Position numbers and translations under genes: made by a program. Below the pieces are notes generated by a model. It was given only the letters and a program-made list of their open reading frames with translations, had not been told where the DNA came from and did not search any database. DNA of 64,000 bases, from NCBI GenBank assembly GCA_964529715.1, contig CAZGXI010000004.1, positions 111,579 to 175,578 of the forward strand, given 5' to 3'. This stretch comes from CAZGXI01 sp964529715. GTDB lineage: Bacteria > Chloroflexota > Anaerolineae > Aggregatilineales > Ch27. Positions 55,214 to 62,998 of this stretch are shown in pieces. Numbering within the stretch: position 1 is the first letter of the stretch; every line of letters begins with the position of its first letter.

Positions 55214-56347
55214 TTACAGCCCCGGCAGGCGCAGGTCCAGTGTTGGCCAGCCGGCGTCCAGACGGGCCTGGGTCTCGTCCCACGTGCGGACGCCGCTGGT
55301 CGCGTCGGCGGCTTCGACATTGCACGCCCCTACCGCACAGGCCCAGCGGATGGCATCCTGTGGCCCCATGCCTCGCAACAGGGCTGCCAGAAAGCCTGCA
55401 TAGGCCGAGTCGCCTGCACCGGTCGTGCCGACCACATGCACCTGAAAGGCCGGATGCCATGCCCGCGCGTTGGCCCATGCTTCTGCCCGCAGCGGCAGCC
55501 GCACCAGACGGTTAAGTACCAGACGGTTCAGGCGTGAGGGCCGGCTGCCGCGCACATAAAAGCCCAGTGCGCCGAGTTTGAATCCCACGATAGCCGGCCC
55601 CATCTCCAGCAGATCGGTAGCCAGGGTATCCAGGTAGTCTGCGCTCAGGTGCGCCAGGATGTCGCCGCGCCAGGCGTCATAATCCGCTCGGCGCAGCATG
55701 AACAGGATTTCTTCAATGCTCGGCACGAAGACGTCTACATAGGGCAGCGTCCGGCGCAGAATGGTAGGCCAATCGGCCTGCCCGCTCTGGCTGTTCGGAT
55801 CGGGCAGAGTCAGGTCCATCGACGTGAGCACGCCCGCCGACTTCGCGCGGCGGTAGAGTTCTTCCAGTTCCGCGCCCTCGTCTGCGATCAGGCGGGGCAG
55901 CAGCGTGGGATAGCCCAGGTGGAAAATCTTGGCCTGCGCGATCAGCGAAAAATCGATGTTGGCGATCCCAAACACGGCGTTTGGGCCGTTGGCATGCAGG
56001 AAGATGCGGTCCACCTTTTGCGGCGCGAGCACGATGGTATAGGAACTGGACAGCTCCGGCTGCACGGTGATCAACTGGCTCAGGGCCGGGTCGCGGGCGT
56101 TCAGGAATTCCACCGTCGCCCGGCCTAACATGTCTCCGCCGACCGTCGCCATCAGCCGCACGCTCACGCCCAGCCGGTGCAGCGCCAATCCCGTGTTGGA
56201 AACGGCCCCGCCCGTCGAAACATCCATCGCCCCGACCTCGAACAGTCGGCCCGGCGAGGACAGGCTGCTGAGCGGCACATGTTCCATGCGCGGGATCAGG
56301 TCTAGGCACAGGTGACCGCTCACGATGATGTCTACATTTCTGTTCAC
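55214..56347 (-). CDS. PfkB-family carbohydrate kinase
   Basis: A 377-residue ribokinase-like enzyme. The N-terminal signature is STGGAVSNTGLALHRLGVSV with GGDMLGR. The C-terminal signature with the catalytic Asp is VVGTTGAGDSAYAGFLAALL (near residue 325). It phosphorylates a sugar or nucleoside. It is longer than most ribokinases (about 310) because of an extended middle region (residues 215-290). Start GTG 56347 has GGAG upstream. Its neighbours (DUF4432 protein, LacI regulator, ribose-type transporter) suggest sugar catabolism. Confidence 0.9.
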   Translation of the reverse strand: MNRNVDIIVSGHLCLDLIPRMEHVPLSSLSSPGRLFEVGAMDVSTGGAVSNTGLALHRLGVSVRLMATVGGDMLGRATVEFLNARDPALSQLITVQPELSSSYTIVLAPQKVDRIFLHANGPNAVFGIANIDFSLIAQAKIFHLGYPTLLPRLIADEGAELEELYRRAKSAGVLTSMDLTLPDPNSQSGQADWPTILRRTLPYVDVFVPSIEEILFMLRRADYDAWRGDILAHLSADYLDTLATDLLEMGPAIVGFKLGALGFYVRGSRPSRLNRLVLNRLVRLPLRAEAWANARAWHPAFQVHVVGTTGAGDSAYAGFLAALLRGMGPQDAIRWACAVGACNVEAADATSGVRTWDETQARLDAGWPTLDLRLPGL

Positions 56348-56389
56348 ACATGCTCCTGCGAGAAAAGCGGTTAGCAGTTGGTTGCCAGG

Positions 56390-57193
56390 CTACCCGCCGA
56401 TGCCCTTGAGCAGTGCGCCAACCACGTAAGCCACGCCCGCCGCCAGCCCACCGACGATCAACATCTCGATACCGCTGCGGATCGGGTTCAGGCGCGTTAC
56501 CAGCACCTTTGCCGCGCCCAGGGCAAACAGCGCCACGCCGGACAGCGCCAACGAGATTGGAAAAGACACACTGGGAGCAATGGGGATAACCAGTCCTACC
56601 AGATAGACCAGCAGCGGCAGCGACCCGGCCACAACAAAGGCAATGAAGGTCGCCAGGGCGCTCAGGTGCGGCTTGCGCTCATCCGGCAGCAGGCCCAGTT
56701 CTTCGACCATCATGGCATTGACCCATTTGTGGGGGTCGCGGGACTGGATTTCCACCAACGCCCTGGCCTCTTCTGCCGAGTAGCCCTGGCTTTGGTAGAC
56801 CTGGATCAGCTCCTCGCGCTCGCCATCAGGGAAGTGCTCCACTTCCCAGGCCTCGCGTTGCCGCTCGCGGTCATAGTATTCTTGCTCGCTCTTGGAAGAG
56901 AGGTAAGCGCCCGTCGCCATCGAGAAGCCGTCGGCGAAGAGGTTTGCCAGCCCCAGGATCAGCACGACCGAGGTGCCCAGTTCTGCGCCTGCCACACCGC
57001 TGACGACCGCGAACGTGGTGACGATCCCGTCCAGCCCGCCGTATACCATGTCGCCGATGTATTGGTGACTCGCACCGCCGTGTTCTTCTCTGGCGGCTTG
57101 GATAATGCGCTGTGGTGTATGCGCCGCTGCCGAGGCGTTCTTGTCGCCTTTGGCGTAGGCTTTGCGTGCGTCGTCAAGTCGTTTGAGGCCCAT
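56390..57193 (-). CDS. VIT1/CCC1-family iron/manganese transporter
   Basis: A 267-residue membrane protein of the VIT family. The diagnostic region is GGLDGIVTTFAVVSGVAGA (first membrane segment). It is followed by ANLFADGFSMATGAYLSSKSEQEYY, then a cytosolic Glu-rich metal-binding region (about residues 105-170), and three closing membrane segments. The family moves Fe2+ or Mn2+ out of the cytosol. It starts 6 bases after the DUF4432 gene ends, so the pair may be co-transcribed. Confidence 0.9.
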   Translation of the reverse strand: MGLKRLDDARKAYAKGDKNASAAAHTPQRIIQAAREEHGGASHQYIGDMVYGGLDGIVTTFAVVSGVAGAELGTSVVLILGLANLFADGFSMATGAYLSSKSEQEYYDRERQREAWEVEHFPDGEREELIQVYQSQGYSAEEARALVEIQSRDPHKWVNAMMVEELGLLPDERKPHLSALATFIAFVVAGSLPLLVYLVGLVIPIAPSVSFPISLALSGVALFALGAAKVLVTRLNPIRSGIEMLIVGGLAAGVAYVVGALLKGIGG

Positions 57194-57199
57194 ATCCGT

Positions 57200-58288
57200 T
57201 TAGCCTTTGAAATCATCCAGCCTGCACGCCGCGACGGCGACGCCGTGCTGGTCTAGCGCCTGGATGCGTTGCTGTGCCTGCTGCACGGCTTCCGCGCCCC
57301 AGAGGGCTGTCAGGCGCGTGGCGAAGGACTGTGCCGCACCCGGTTCGAGTGTGACCAGGCGGCCCTTGTTGCGTGCCGCATTGCGCCCTTCGGGCAGACA
57401 GTTGCCCGGCTCGATGCCGGAGACGTAAATTCCCTGGCGCGTGTTTTTCCATTGAGTCAGGTAGGGCAGGGTGCGCGTGTCCCAACCGACGGCGAGGCCC
57501 ACGTCCCCGCGCAGCAGGGCTACTTCCGACCAGCCGTCGGCCCCAGCCTTGACCTGGTGGAAAAAGACCTGTTCGGCGTAGCGCGGCGTTGGCGCGTCGT
57601 AATCGGGCCAGCGGGAAAAACCGGGCCGGGCCGCATCGTCGCGGGGATAAACGGCGGCGCTGGCGCTATGCAGCCGCGCTCCTTCGGCCACCAGCGGGTA
57701 GCCCACGTTGAAATGGTATAGCAGCATGAACGGCGTGGGCAGGTCGCCGACATTGGTCACAGTGTCGAAAATCTCCACTGACGGCTCGCCCAGCGTCAGG
57801 CGGTAGGTGCGTTCCAGGCGAAGCTGCTCACCGAACAGCCGCGCCTCTGCAACGACCGCGCTGAGTTCGACCACGTAGCGTTCCACGCCGCCGTCGGCTA
57901 CCCAGTGGCGGGTCACACGCAGGTCGTCGGCGCGTAGGCGGGTGTAGCGCCCGTGCAGGTCGCGGAACTCACCCGTCTCCGGGTCGGTTTCCGGCGGGCC
58001 GACGTGTGTCAGGCCGCAGGTGGTGAGCAGGCCGCCGTTGAACTGCCGCAGCCAGGCCTGGCCGGAATCCGGTGCGTGCGGCGATCCCTGGCTGAACCAG
58101 GTGAGGGCCAGGCCGTTGTGCCACGCGCCCCAGATGTCTAGCCCGCGATCTGGGAGCAGGGTGAAGGTCAGGCCACTGCTGTTGTAGGCTTCCACGAGGC
58201 GCTGTCCACCATCGAGGGTTGACAGGCGAAAGTCGATGAACTGGCGCGTATCGACGCTGTACCGCTCAAGGGTTTGCCGTGTCCACAT
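57200..58288 (-). CDS. DUF4432 aldose 1-epimerase-like protein
   Basis: A 362-residue galactose-mutarotase-like protein. The DUF4432 marks are LPDRGLDIWGAWHNGLALTW near residue 50, GGLLTTCGLTHVGPP near 85 and the C-terminal ISGIEPGNCLPEGR-type segment (YVSGIEPGNCLPEGRNAARN). It probably acts on the anomer or ring form of an imported sugar. A GGAAGG site precedes the ATG. Its promoter region contains one copy of the double-palindrome operator also found before the LacI gene, so the two are likely co-regulated. Confidence 0.85.
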   Translation of the reverse strand: MWTRQTLERYSVDTRQFIDFRLSTLDGGQRLVEAYNSSGLTFTLLPDRGLDIWGAWHNGLALTWFSQGSPHAPDSGQAWLRQFNGGLLTTCGLTHVGPPETDPETGEFRDLHGRYTRLRADDLRVTRHWVADGGVERYVVELSAVVAEARLFGEQLRLERTYRLTLGEPSVEIFDTVTNVGDLPTPFMLLYHFNVGYPLVAEGARLHSASAAVYPRDDAARPGFSRWPDYDAPTPRYAEQVFFHQVKAGADGWSEVALLRGDVGLAVGWDTRTLPYLTQWKNTRQGIYVSGIEPGNCLPEGRNAARNKGRLVTLEPGAAQSFATRLTALWGAEAVQQAQQRIQALDQHGVAVAACRLDDFKG

Positions 58289-58329
58289 GGGAATCTCATC
58301 CTTCCAGCGCAGAGGTGGGTCTGCGGTTT

Positions 58330-58358
58330 AACATAGATCGGAAAACCTGTCGAGTCAA
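58330..58358 (-). promoter_or_regulatory. Promoter of the DUF4432 gene
   Basis: On the minus strand, -35 TTGACT (58358-58353) and -10 TATGTT (58335-58330) with a 17-base spacer. The upstream operator lies 31 bases behind the -35 box. Confidence 0.6.
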
Positions 58359-58388
58359 AATAGCATCTGCCCCCGGTACATACTGTCT

Positions 58389-58415
58389 GCGCACACGTGT
58401 GCGCACACGTGTGCG
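58389..58415. promoter_or_regulatory. Double-palindrome operator, copy 1
   Basis: Two overlapping 14-bp palindromes CGCACACGTGTGCG (58390-58403 and 58402-58415) share a CG step. They are centred on CG, as LacI-family operators are. An identical unit is at 58596-58623. Confidence 0.75.
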
Positions 58416-58551
58416 TGATCATGAGCAACATTGTAATTAGTCGGACCACGCTGCTGTGGGTCAGCCGATGGTGTGACGGAGCAATCGATTGCGTAGCCAG
58501 CAGTTTGTGCTATGTTCCCTTAAAGAATCGGATGATCTGCCCTGACAAATC

Positions 58552-58581
58552 TTGACACAGCCCTGATTTTCATGATATGGT
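58552..58581 (+). promoter_or_regulatory. Promoter of the LacI-family regulator
   Basis: -35 TTGACA (58552-58557) and -10 TATGGT (58576-58581) with an 18-base spacer. Operator copy 2 begins 14 bases after the -10 box, in the initially transcribed region, where a bound repressor would block elongation. Confidence 0.6.
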
Positions 58582-58595
58582 GTGCATAACCACTG

Positions 58596-58623
58596 GCGCA
58601 CACGTGTGCGCACACGTGTGCGC
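58596..58623. promoter_or_regulatory. Double-palindrome operator, copy 2
   Basis: The same pair of overlapping CGCACACGTGTGCG palindromes (58597-58610 and 58609-58622), flanked by GC on both sides. The two copies are 207 bp apart, close to 20 turns of DNA, which would allow a repression loop. Confidence 0.75.
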
Positions 58624-58666
58624 AAAGGTTTTCCTGCGGTGTTTTTATGAAAGGCGCGGTTCGGGC

Positions 58667-59686
58667 GTGGTCACGATCAAGGATGTGGCCCGGCTGGCGG
58701 GCGTCTCGCACACCACCGTCTCCCATATCATCAACGGGACGCGCTATGTCTCCCCAGAAACCCGTGCCCGCGTCTTGAAGGCCATCAAGGACCTCGATTA
58801 CCATCCCCACTCTTCGGCGCGCAGCCTACATGGCAAGAAGACCGGCGTCGTGGGGCTGGTGATCCCCGACATCGCCAACCCCTTCTATGTGCCCATTGTG
58901 CGCAGCATCGAAGAGGTGATGAATGGGCGCAACTACAACGTCATCCTGTGCAACACCGAGGAAAACCCGGAGCGCGAACGCACCTACATCCAGCTGCTGC
59001 GCCAGCGCGAGGTGGACGGCCTGATCATCGCGCCGACGGGGGCCAATCACGATCTGCTGCTCAAATTGCACGCCGGCGGCAAGCCCGTCGTCCTGATCGA
59101 CCGCTACTTTCCGGCGGCGGGCAGCGAGCAATTCCTGCCGACGGTGATTACCGATAACCTGACGGGTAGCCGTCACGCGACCTGCCACCTGTTGGAACAG
59201 GGCCACCGGCGCATCGCCCTGCTGCTGAATGACCTGCCTATCAGCACCAGCAAGGAACGCTATGACGGCTACGTGCAGGCGTTTCAGGAGGCGGGTGTTC
59301 CCCTGGACCCGGCCCTGATTAAATACTGCGTGGCTCATGTGGCGGATGCGCGCCGCCTCGTTTGTGATCTGCTTGAACAACCCGGCGGGCCAACGGCGAT
59401 TTTTGCCACCAACAGCCCACTGACCATTGGGACGTTGCTGGCTTTGCGTGACCTGCACCTGAAATGCCCGGAAGACGTCTCGCTGATCGGGTTCGATGAC
59501 CTGACGGAGATTTCTCCGACTGGCCCGGTCATCACCACTGTCAGTCAGCCTGCGCGGGAGATCGGCCAGCGCGCCGCTGAACTGTTCCTGTTGTACCTGG
59601 ATGGCAATCCGCCACCCGCCGAAATTTATCGTCTGGACACGCATTTCGTCGCCGGCGAGACCACCGCTCGTCCCAGGCCGAACTAA
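58667..59686 (+). CDS. LacI-family transcriptional regulator
   Basis: A 339-residue regulator. The N-terminal helix-turn-helix and hinge read TIKDVARLAGVSHTTVSHII (residues 3-22) and HSSARSLHGKKTG. A periplasmic-binding-protein-like effector domain follows (GLVIPDIANPFYVPIVRSIE; TAIFATNSPLTIGTLLAL; LIGFDDL). The GTG at 58667 is chosen because the DNA-binding domain begins there. It should bind the double palindromes at 58389 and 58596. It likely controls the DUF4432 gene upstream and perhaps the ribose-type transporter downstream. Confidence 0.93.
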   Translation: MVTIKDVARLAGVSHTTVSHIINGTRYVSPETRARVLKAIKDLDYHPHSSARSLHGKKTGVVGLVIPDIANPFYVPIVRSIEEVMNGRNYNVILCNTEENPERERTYIQLLRQREVDGLIIAPTGANHDLLLKLHAGGKPVVLIDRYFPAAGSEQFLPTVITDNLTGSRHATCHLLEQGHRRIALLLNDLPISTSKERYDGYVQAFQEAGVPLDPALIKYCVAHVADARRLVCDLLEQPGGPTAIFATNSPLTIGTLLALRDLHLKCPEDVSLIGFDDLTEISPTGPVITTVSQPAREIGQRAAELFLLYLDGNPPPAEIYRLDTHFVAGETTARPRPN

Positions 59687-59808
59687 TCCCTCTCTCGCCC
59701 CATTCATGGAGCCAGGTTCCTTAGCCGTGTCGCAAGGAGGTGATGCCATCGAATTGATACCGCTTCTACCGTTGTCCGCAGGCGGGTTACGCCGCCCGCC
59801 GACGTTGT

Positions 59809-59842
59809 AAGACGTTTCGCCGAGGTCGTCTTGCGTTTTGGC
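59809..59842 (+). terminator. Weak terminator-like hairpin after the LacI gene
   Basis: A 6-bp stem AAGACG/CGTCTT with a 12-base loop, followed by GCGTTTTGG. A GC-rich GGCGGG/CCCGCC hairpin lies just before it. These are the only features seen in the 210-base gap before the transporter. Confidence 0.35.
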
Positions 59843-59896
59843 GTCGGGGGATGGTCCTCCGGCTGATCAAAGATTGAGGAGAAGGAGAATTACCTC

Positions 59897-60874
59897 ATGT
59901 CCAAGAAATTCACCCTTCTGATGATCGTGGCGCTGCTGGCCCTGTCGGTCGCGCCGTCGATCACCGCTCAGGAAGACCTGCCCAAGATCGGTTTTCTGCC
60001 GGGCGTGGTTGACCCCTTCTATCAGGTCATGGAACTGGGCGTCAACGCCGCCATCGCCGACTTCGGCCTGGAGGTTGTGACGCAGTACCCGCAGGACTGG
60101 GCCGTCGCCGAGCAGACGCCCATCCTGGAAGCCATGATCGCGCGCGGCGACCTGGACTACATCATCACCGCCCCGGTGGACAAGGAACAGATGGTGGCCC
60201 CGCTCCAGGCCGCGGTTGATGCGGGCATCCGCGTGATCACCGTCGATACCTTCTTGGGTGATGGCGACTACGTCAACGGCCCTGTCACCTTCCCGATCTC
60301 CTACATTGGCTCCGACAATGTCGAGGGTGGCCGTATCGCCGCCGAGGCGCTGGCGGAAGTGTTGGGCGGTGAGGGACTGGTCTATGTGCAGAACACCAAT
60401 GTCGGCGTGAGCACCACCGAGCAGCGTGGTCAGGGCTTTATCGAGGGGATCGCGCAGTATCCCGGCATGGAACTGGTTGGCATGGACTACAACCTGGACG
60501 ACGCCAATACTGCCGCCGAGCAGACAGCTGCTGTTTTGCAGCGTGAGCCTGACCTGGCCGGCATCTTCGGTGTGAACGTGTTCAGCGCCCAGGGCGCTGG
60601 CACGGCGGTCAACAACGCCGGGCTGGGCGGGCAGGTTCAGGTCATCGCCTTCGACGCGACCCAGTTCGCCATCGAGCAGCTCCGCGCGGGCACGGTGACG
60701 CTGGTGATCGCCCAGAAGCCGTATGACATGGGTTATCTGGCGGTCGAGTTTGCCATGGCCGATTGGCGTGGGGTGACGAGTCTGCCGCGCCGCGTGACCA
60801 CCGGCTACGCGGTCATCAACGCCGAGAACGTGGACGATCCTGAGGTCGCCCGCTTCATCTATCAGGTCCCGTAG
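59897..60874 (+). CDS. Ribose-type sugar-binding protein (PBP1 family)
   Basis: A 325-residue exported binding protein. The signal peptide is residues 1-24 (ending ITAQE). The body has the RbsB pattern: KIGFLPGVVDPFYQVMELG, YIITAPVDKEQMVAPLQAAVDAGI, YIGSDNVEGGRIAAEAL and VQVIAFDATQFAIEQLRAG. It delivers a monosaccharide or similar ligand to the permease encoded next; the ligand is unknown. A very strong purine-rich ribosome binding site precedes the ATG. Confidence 0.92.
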   Translation: MSKKFTLLMIVALLALSVAPSITAQEDLPKIGFLPGVVDPFYQVMELGVNAAIADFGLEVVTQYPQDWAVAEQTPILEAMIARGDLDYIITAPVDKEQMVAPLQAAVDAGIRVITVDTFLGDGDYVNGPVTFPISYIGSDNVEGGRIAAEALAEVLGGEGLVYVQNTNVGVSTTEQRGQGFIEGIAQYPGMELVGMDYNLDDANTAAEQTAAVLQREPDLAGIFGVNVFSAQGAGTAVNNAGLGGQVQVIAFDATQFAIEQLRAGTVTLVIAQKPYDMGYLAVEFAMADWRGVTSLPRRVTTGYAVINAENVDDPEVARFIYQVP

Positions 60875-60898
60875 TCAGCGTAGGTTTTTGTTGGGCCA

Positions 60899-60933
60899 GG
60901 CGTGGGGGTGCTGTCGATGGGCGTCCCCACGCC
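60899..60933 (+). promoter_or_regulatory. mRNA hairpin between binding-protein and permease genes
   Basis: Arms GGCGTGGGG (60899-60907) and CCCCACGCC (60925-60933) in the 93-base gap. Such hairpins protect the upstream mRNA and let the binding protein be made in excess. Confidence 0.5.
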
Positions 60934-60967
60934 CTATCCGGGCAGTTTTAGCGAGGAGAAAAGGTCG

Positions 60968-62116
60968 ATGGCGTTGGAGAGTCAATCCGGGGCCGTAGCG
61001 CAGCCTGCCGCCAGGCGGCTCTCCGGGGGGCAGCAGGCCATTCTGGTGCTCAGCCGAATCTGGGGCTGGGTCTTCCTGGCAGTGTTGATCATCCTCTTTA
61101 CGGTCCTGTCTGCTGCCCTGGAAGGGATCAACTTTTTATCGCTGCGCAACTCCCAGAACATCCTGGTGGCGATTATCCCCATTCTGCTGATGGGTCTGGG
61201 TGAGACGTTCGTGATTATCGCAGGCGGCATCGACCTTTCGGTCGGCTGGGTCATGGGATTATCGTCGGTCGTCGCGGCGCTGATCATGCGCGATCTTGTC
61301 GCCTTCAACACGACGACATCTGGCCCGCTCGTTCTGCTTGCTGGCTTTGCTGGCGCAGTCGGGATTGCGGTGGTGGTCGGTCTGGTGAACGGCGTGGTGA
61401 TCGCTAAACTGCGCGTGCCACCGTTCATTGTGACGTTGGGCACGTCCTTCATCGCGCGCGGCTTCGGCTATCTGCTTTCTGGCGCGAACGTGGTTGGCGG
61501 TCAACCGACCTTTGTGCGCGACTTCGGCAACGAGGCGTTGATGTACTGGATGCCCGCCGGCGGCCTGTCGATTTTTCAGCGCCCAGAAGTTGCTCAGGAG
61601 CAGTTGCGCGTGTTGGAGAAAATCTTTCCCTGGCCGGTGGTGGTGACGGCTATCGTGACCGCCATGGCGATTTTTCTCCTGCACAAGACGCAGTACGGGC
61701 GACATACCTTTGCCATTGGCGGCAACCGTGAGGCAGCCATCCGCGCTGGGGTGCCGGTGGACCGTCATACCATCCTGTTGTATGTGTTGTCTGGCCTCAC
61801 GACCGGCGTGGCGGGGTTCCTGCATACCTGCCGCTACTCCGGCGGTTCGGCTATCGCCGGGGAAACATTGTTGCTATCGGCCATCGCGGCAGTAGTGATC
61901 GGCGGTGTGAGCATGTTCGGCGGCGAGGGGCGCGTCACCGGGACGATTGTCGGGGCATTGATCCTGGCCGTGTTGCAAACCGGCCTGGTGATGCTTAACG
62001 TCCAGCCTTACTGGCAGTACGTCGTGATTGGCATCATTGTCATCCTGGCCGTGCTGATCGACCAGAGTCGTGACCTGATCGTCGGGCGCGCCGAGGCGTC
62101 GGGAGGAGGAAGTTAG
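60968..62116 (+). CDS. Ribose-type ABC transporter permease (RbsC family)
   Basis: A 382-residue membrane protein with about ten hydrophobic segments. RbsC family marks are GLGETFVIIAGGIDLSVGWVM (near residue 85), LVNGVVIAKLRVPPFIVTLGT, GRHTFAIGGNREAAIRAGV and GETLLLSAIAAVVIGGVSM. A 50-residue region after VVGGQPTFVRDF, between two helices, is longer than in E. coli RbsC. The ATG at 60968 behind GAGGAG is chosen. It works with the flanking binding protein and ATPase. Confidence 0.93.
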   Translation: MALESQSGAVAQPAARRLSGGQQAILVLSRIWGWVFLAVLIILFTVLSAALEGINFLSLRNSQNILVAIIPILLMGLGETFVIIAGGIDLSVGWVMGLSSVVAALIMRDLVAFNTTTSGPLVLLAGFAGAVGIAVVVGLVNGVVIAKLRVPPFIVTLGTSFIARGFGYLLSGANVVGGQPTFVRDFGNEALMYWMPAGGLSIFQRPEVAQEQLRVLEKIFPWPVVVTAIVTAMAIFLLHKTQYGRHTFAIGGNREAAIRAGVPVDRHTILLYVLSGLTTGVAGFLHTCRYSGGSAIAGETLLLSAIAAVVIGGVSMFGGEGRVTGTIVGALILAVLQTGLVMLNVQPYWQYVVIGIIVILAVLIDQSRDLIVGRAEASGGGS

Positions 62117-62893
62117 GTGAGCGCAACGAACGCAGAGCCGATTCTCTCGGTCAAAGACATCGTTAAGCGATTCGGCGGCCTGACGGCGGTCAACCGGGTA
62201 AGCGTGGATTTCTACCCTGGCGAAGTAGTTGGTCTGGTAGGCGACAACGGCGCGGGCAAATCGACCCTGATCAAAATGATCTCCGGCGTGTACCAGGCCG
62301 ACGAGGGCACGATCTATTTCCAGGGCCGTCCGGTGCACATTTCCCGGCCTTCTGAGGCGCGTGACATGGGCATCGAGACGATCTATCAGGACTTGGCCCT
62401 GGCGGGTAACCTGAGCGTGAGTGCCAATATCTTCCTGGGCCGCGAGGTCAAAAAACACTATCTCGGCGGGGTGATCCGCACGTTGGACGAACAGCACATG
62501 ATCCGGGAGTCGCAAAAAGTGCTGGACCGGCTGGACATCCGCATCCCTGTGATGATGCAGAAGATCGAAAACCTCTCCGGTGGGCAGCGGCAGGCGGTGG
62601 CGATCGCCCGCGCGATCTACTGGAACGCCAAAGTGATGATCATGGACGAGCCGACCAACAACCTGGGTGTCACCGAGCAGCGCAAGGTGCTCGACCTGAT
62701 TCGCACCTTGAAGGCGCAGGGCGTGCCGGTCATTTTGATCAGCCATACCATGCACGATGTGTTTGCCGTGTCAGATCGTATCGTGGTGATGCATCGGGGG
62801 CGCAAGGTGACCGAAAAACGCACCGCCGAAACAAACACCGAAGAGATCGTCCAGTACATGATTGGGGTGCGCGACGACACAACGGTTAACTGA
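62117..62893 (+). CDS. Ribose-type ABC transporter ATPase, single-domain form
   Basis: A 258-residue ATPase. Walker A is GDNGAGKST (near residue 42), the Q-loop is ETIYQDLAL, the signature is LSGGQRQAVAIA and Walker B is VMIMDEPTNNLG. RbsA proteins are usually duplicated (about 500 residues); this is the half-size form that must act as a homodimer. Start GTG 62117 lies directly after the permease stop, so translation is coupled. Confidence 0.93.
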   Translation: MSATNAEPILSVKDIVKRFGGLTAVNRVSVDFYPGEVVGLVGDNGAGKSTLIKMISGVYQADEGTIYFQGRPVHISRPSEARDMGIETIYQDLALAGNLSVSANIFLGREVKKHYLGGVIRTLDEQHMIRESQKVLDRLDIRIPVMMQKIENLSGGQRQAVAIARAIYWNAKVMIMDEPTNNLGVTEQRKVLDLIRTLKAQGVPVILISHTMHDVFAVSDRIVVMHRGRKVTEKRTAETNTEEIVQYMIGVRDDTTVN

Positions 62894-62944
62894 TTTCCCA
62901 TGCCGGGCGGCGCGTTTTATAATCTACCTATCGACCTTGAGGGG

Positions 62945-62970
62945 CAGGGGCGTTCCAACGAACGCCCCTG
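62945..62970. repeat. Dispersed palindrome, CAGGGGCGTT class
   Basis: Arms CAGGGGCGTT and AACGCCCCTG around a 6-base loop in the gap between the transporter ATPase and epimerase-like genes. Closely similar to 53805-53834. Confidence 0.7.
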
Positions 62971-62998
62971 CGCTGCAATGTCAGAAAGGGAGGCGTTT

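Noticed and set aside
58577..58666. Upstream ATG start for the LacI regulator
   Set aside because: The extra residues translate the operator palindromes (AHVCAHVCAK). The conserved helix-turn-helix starts at GTG 58667.
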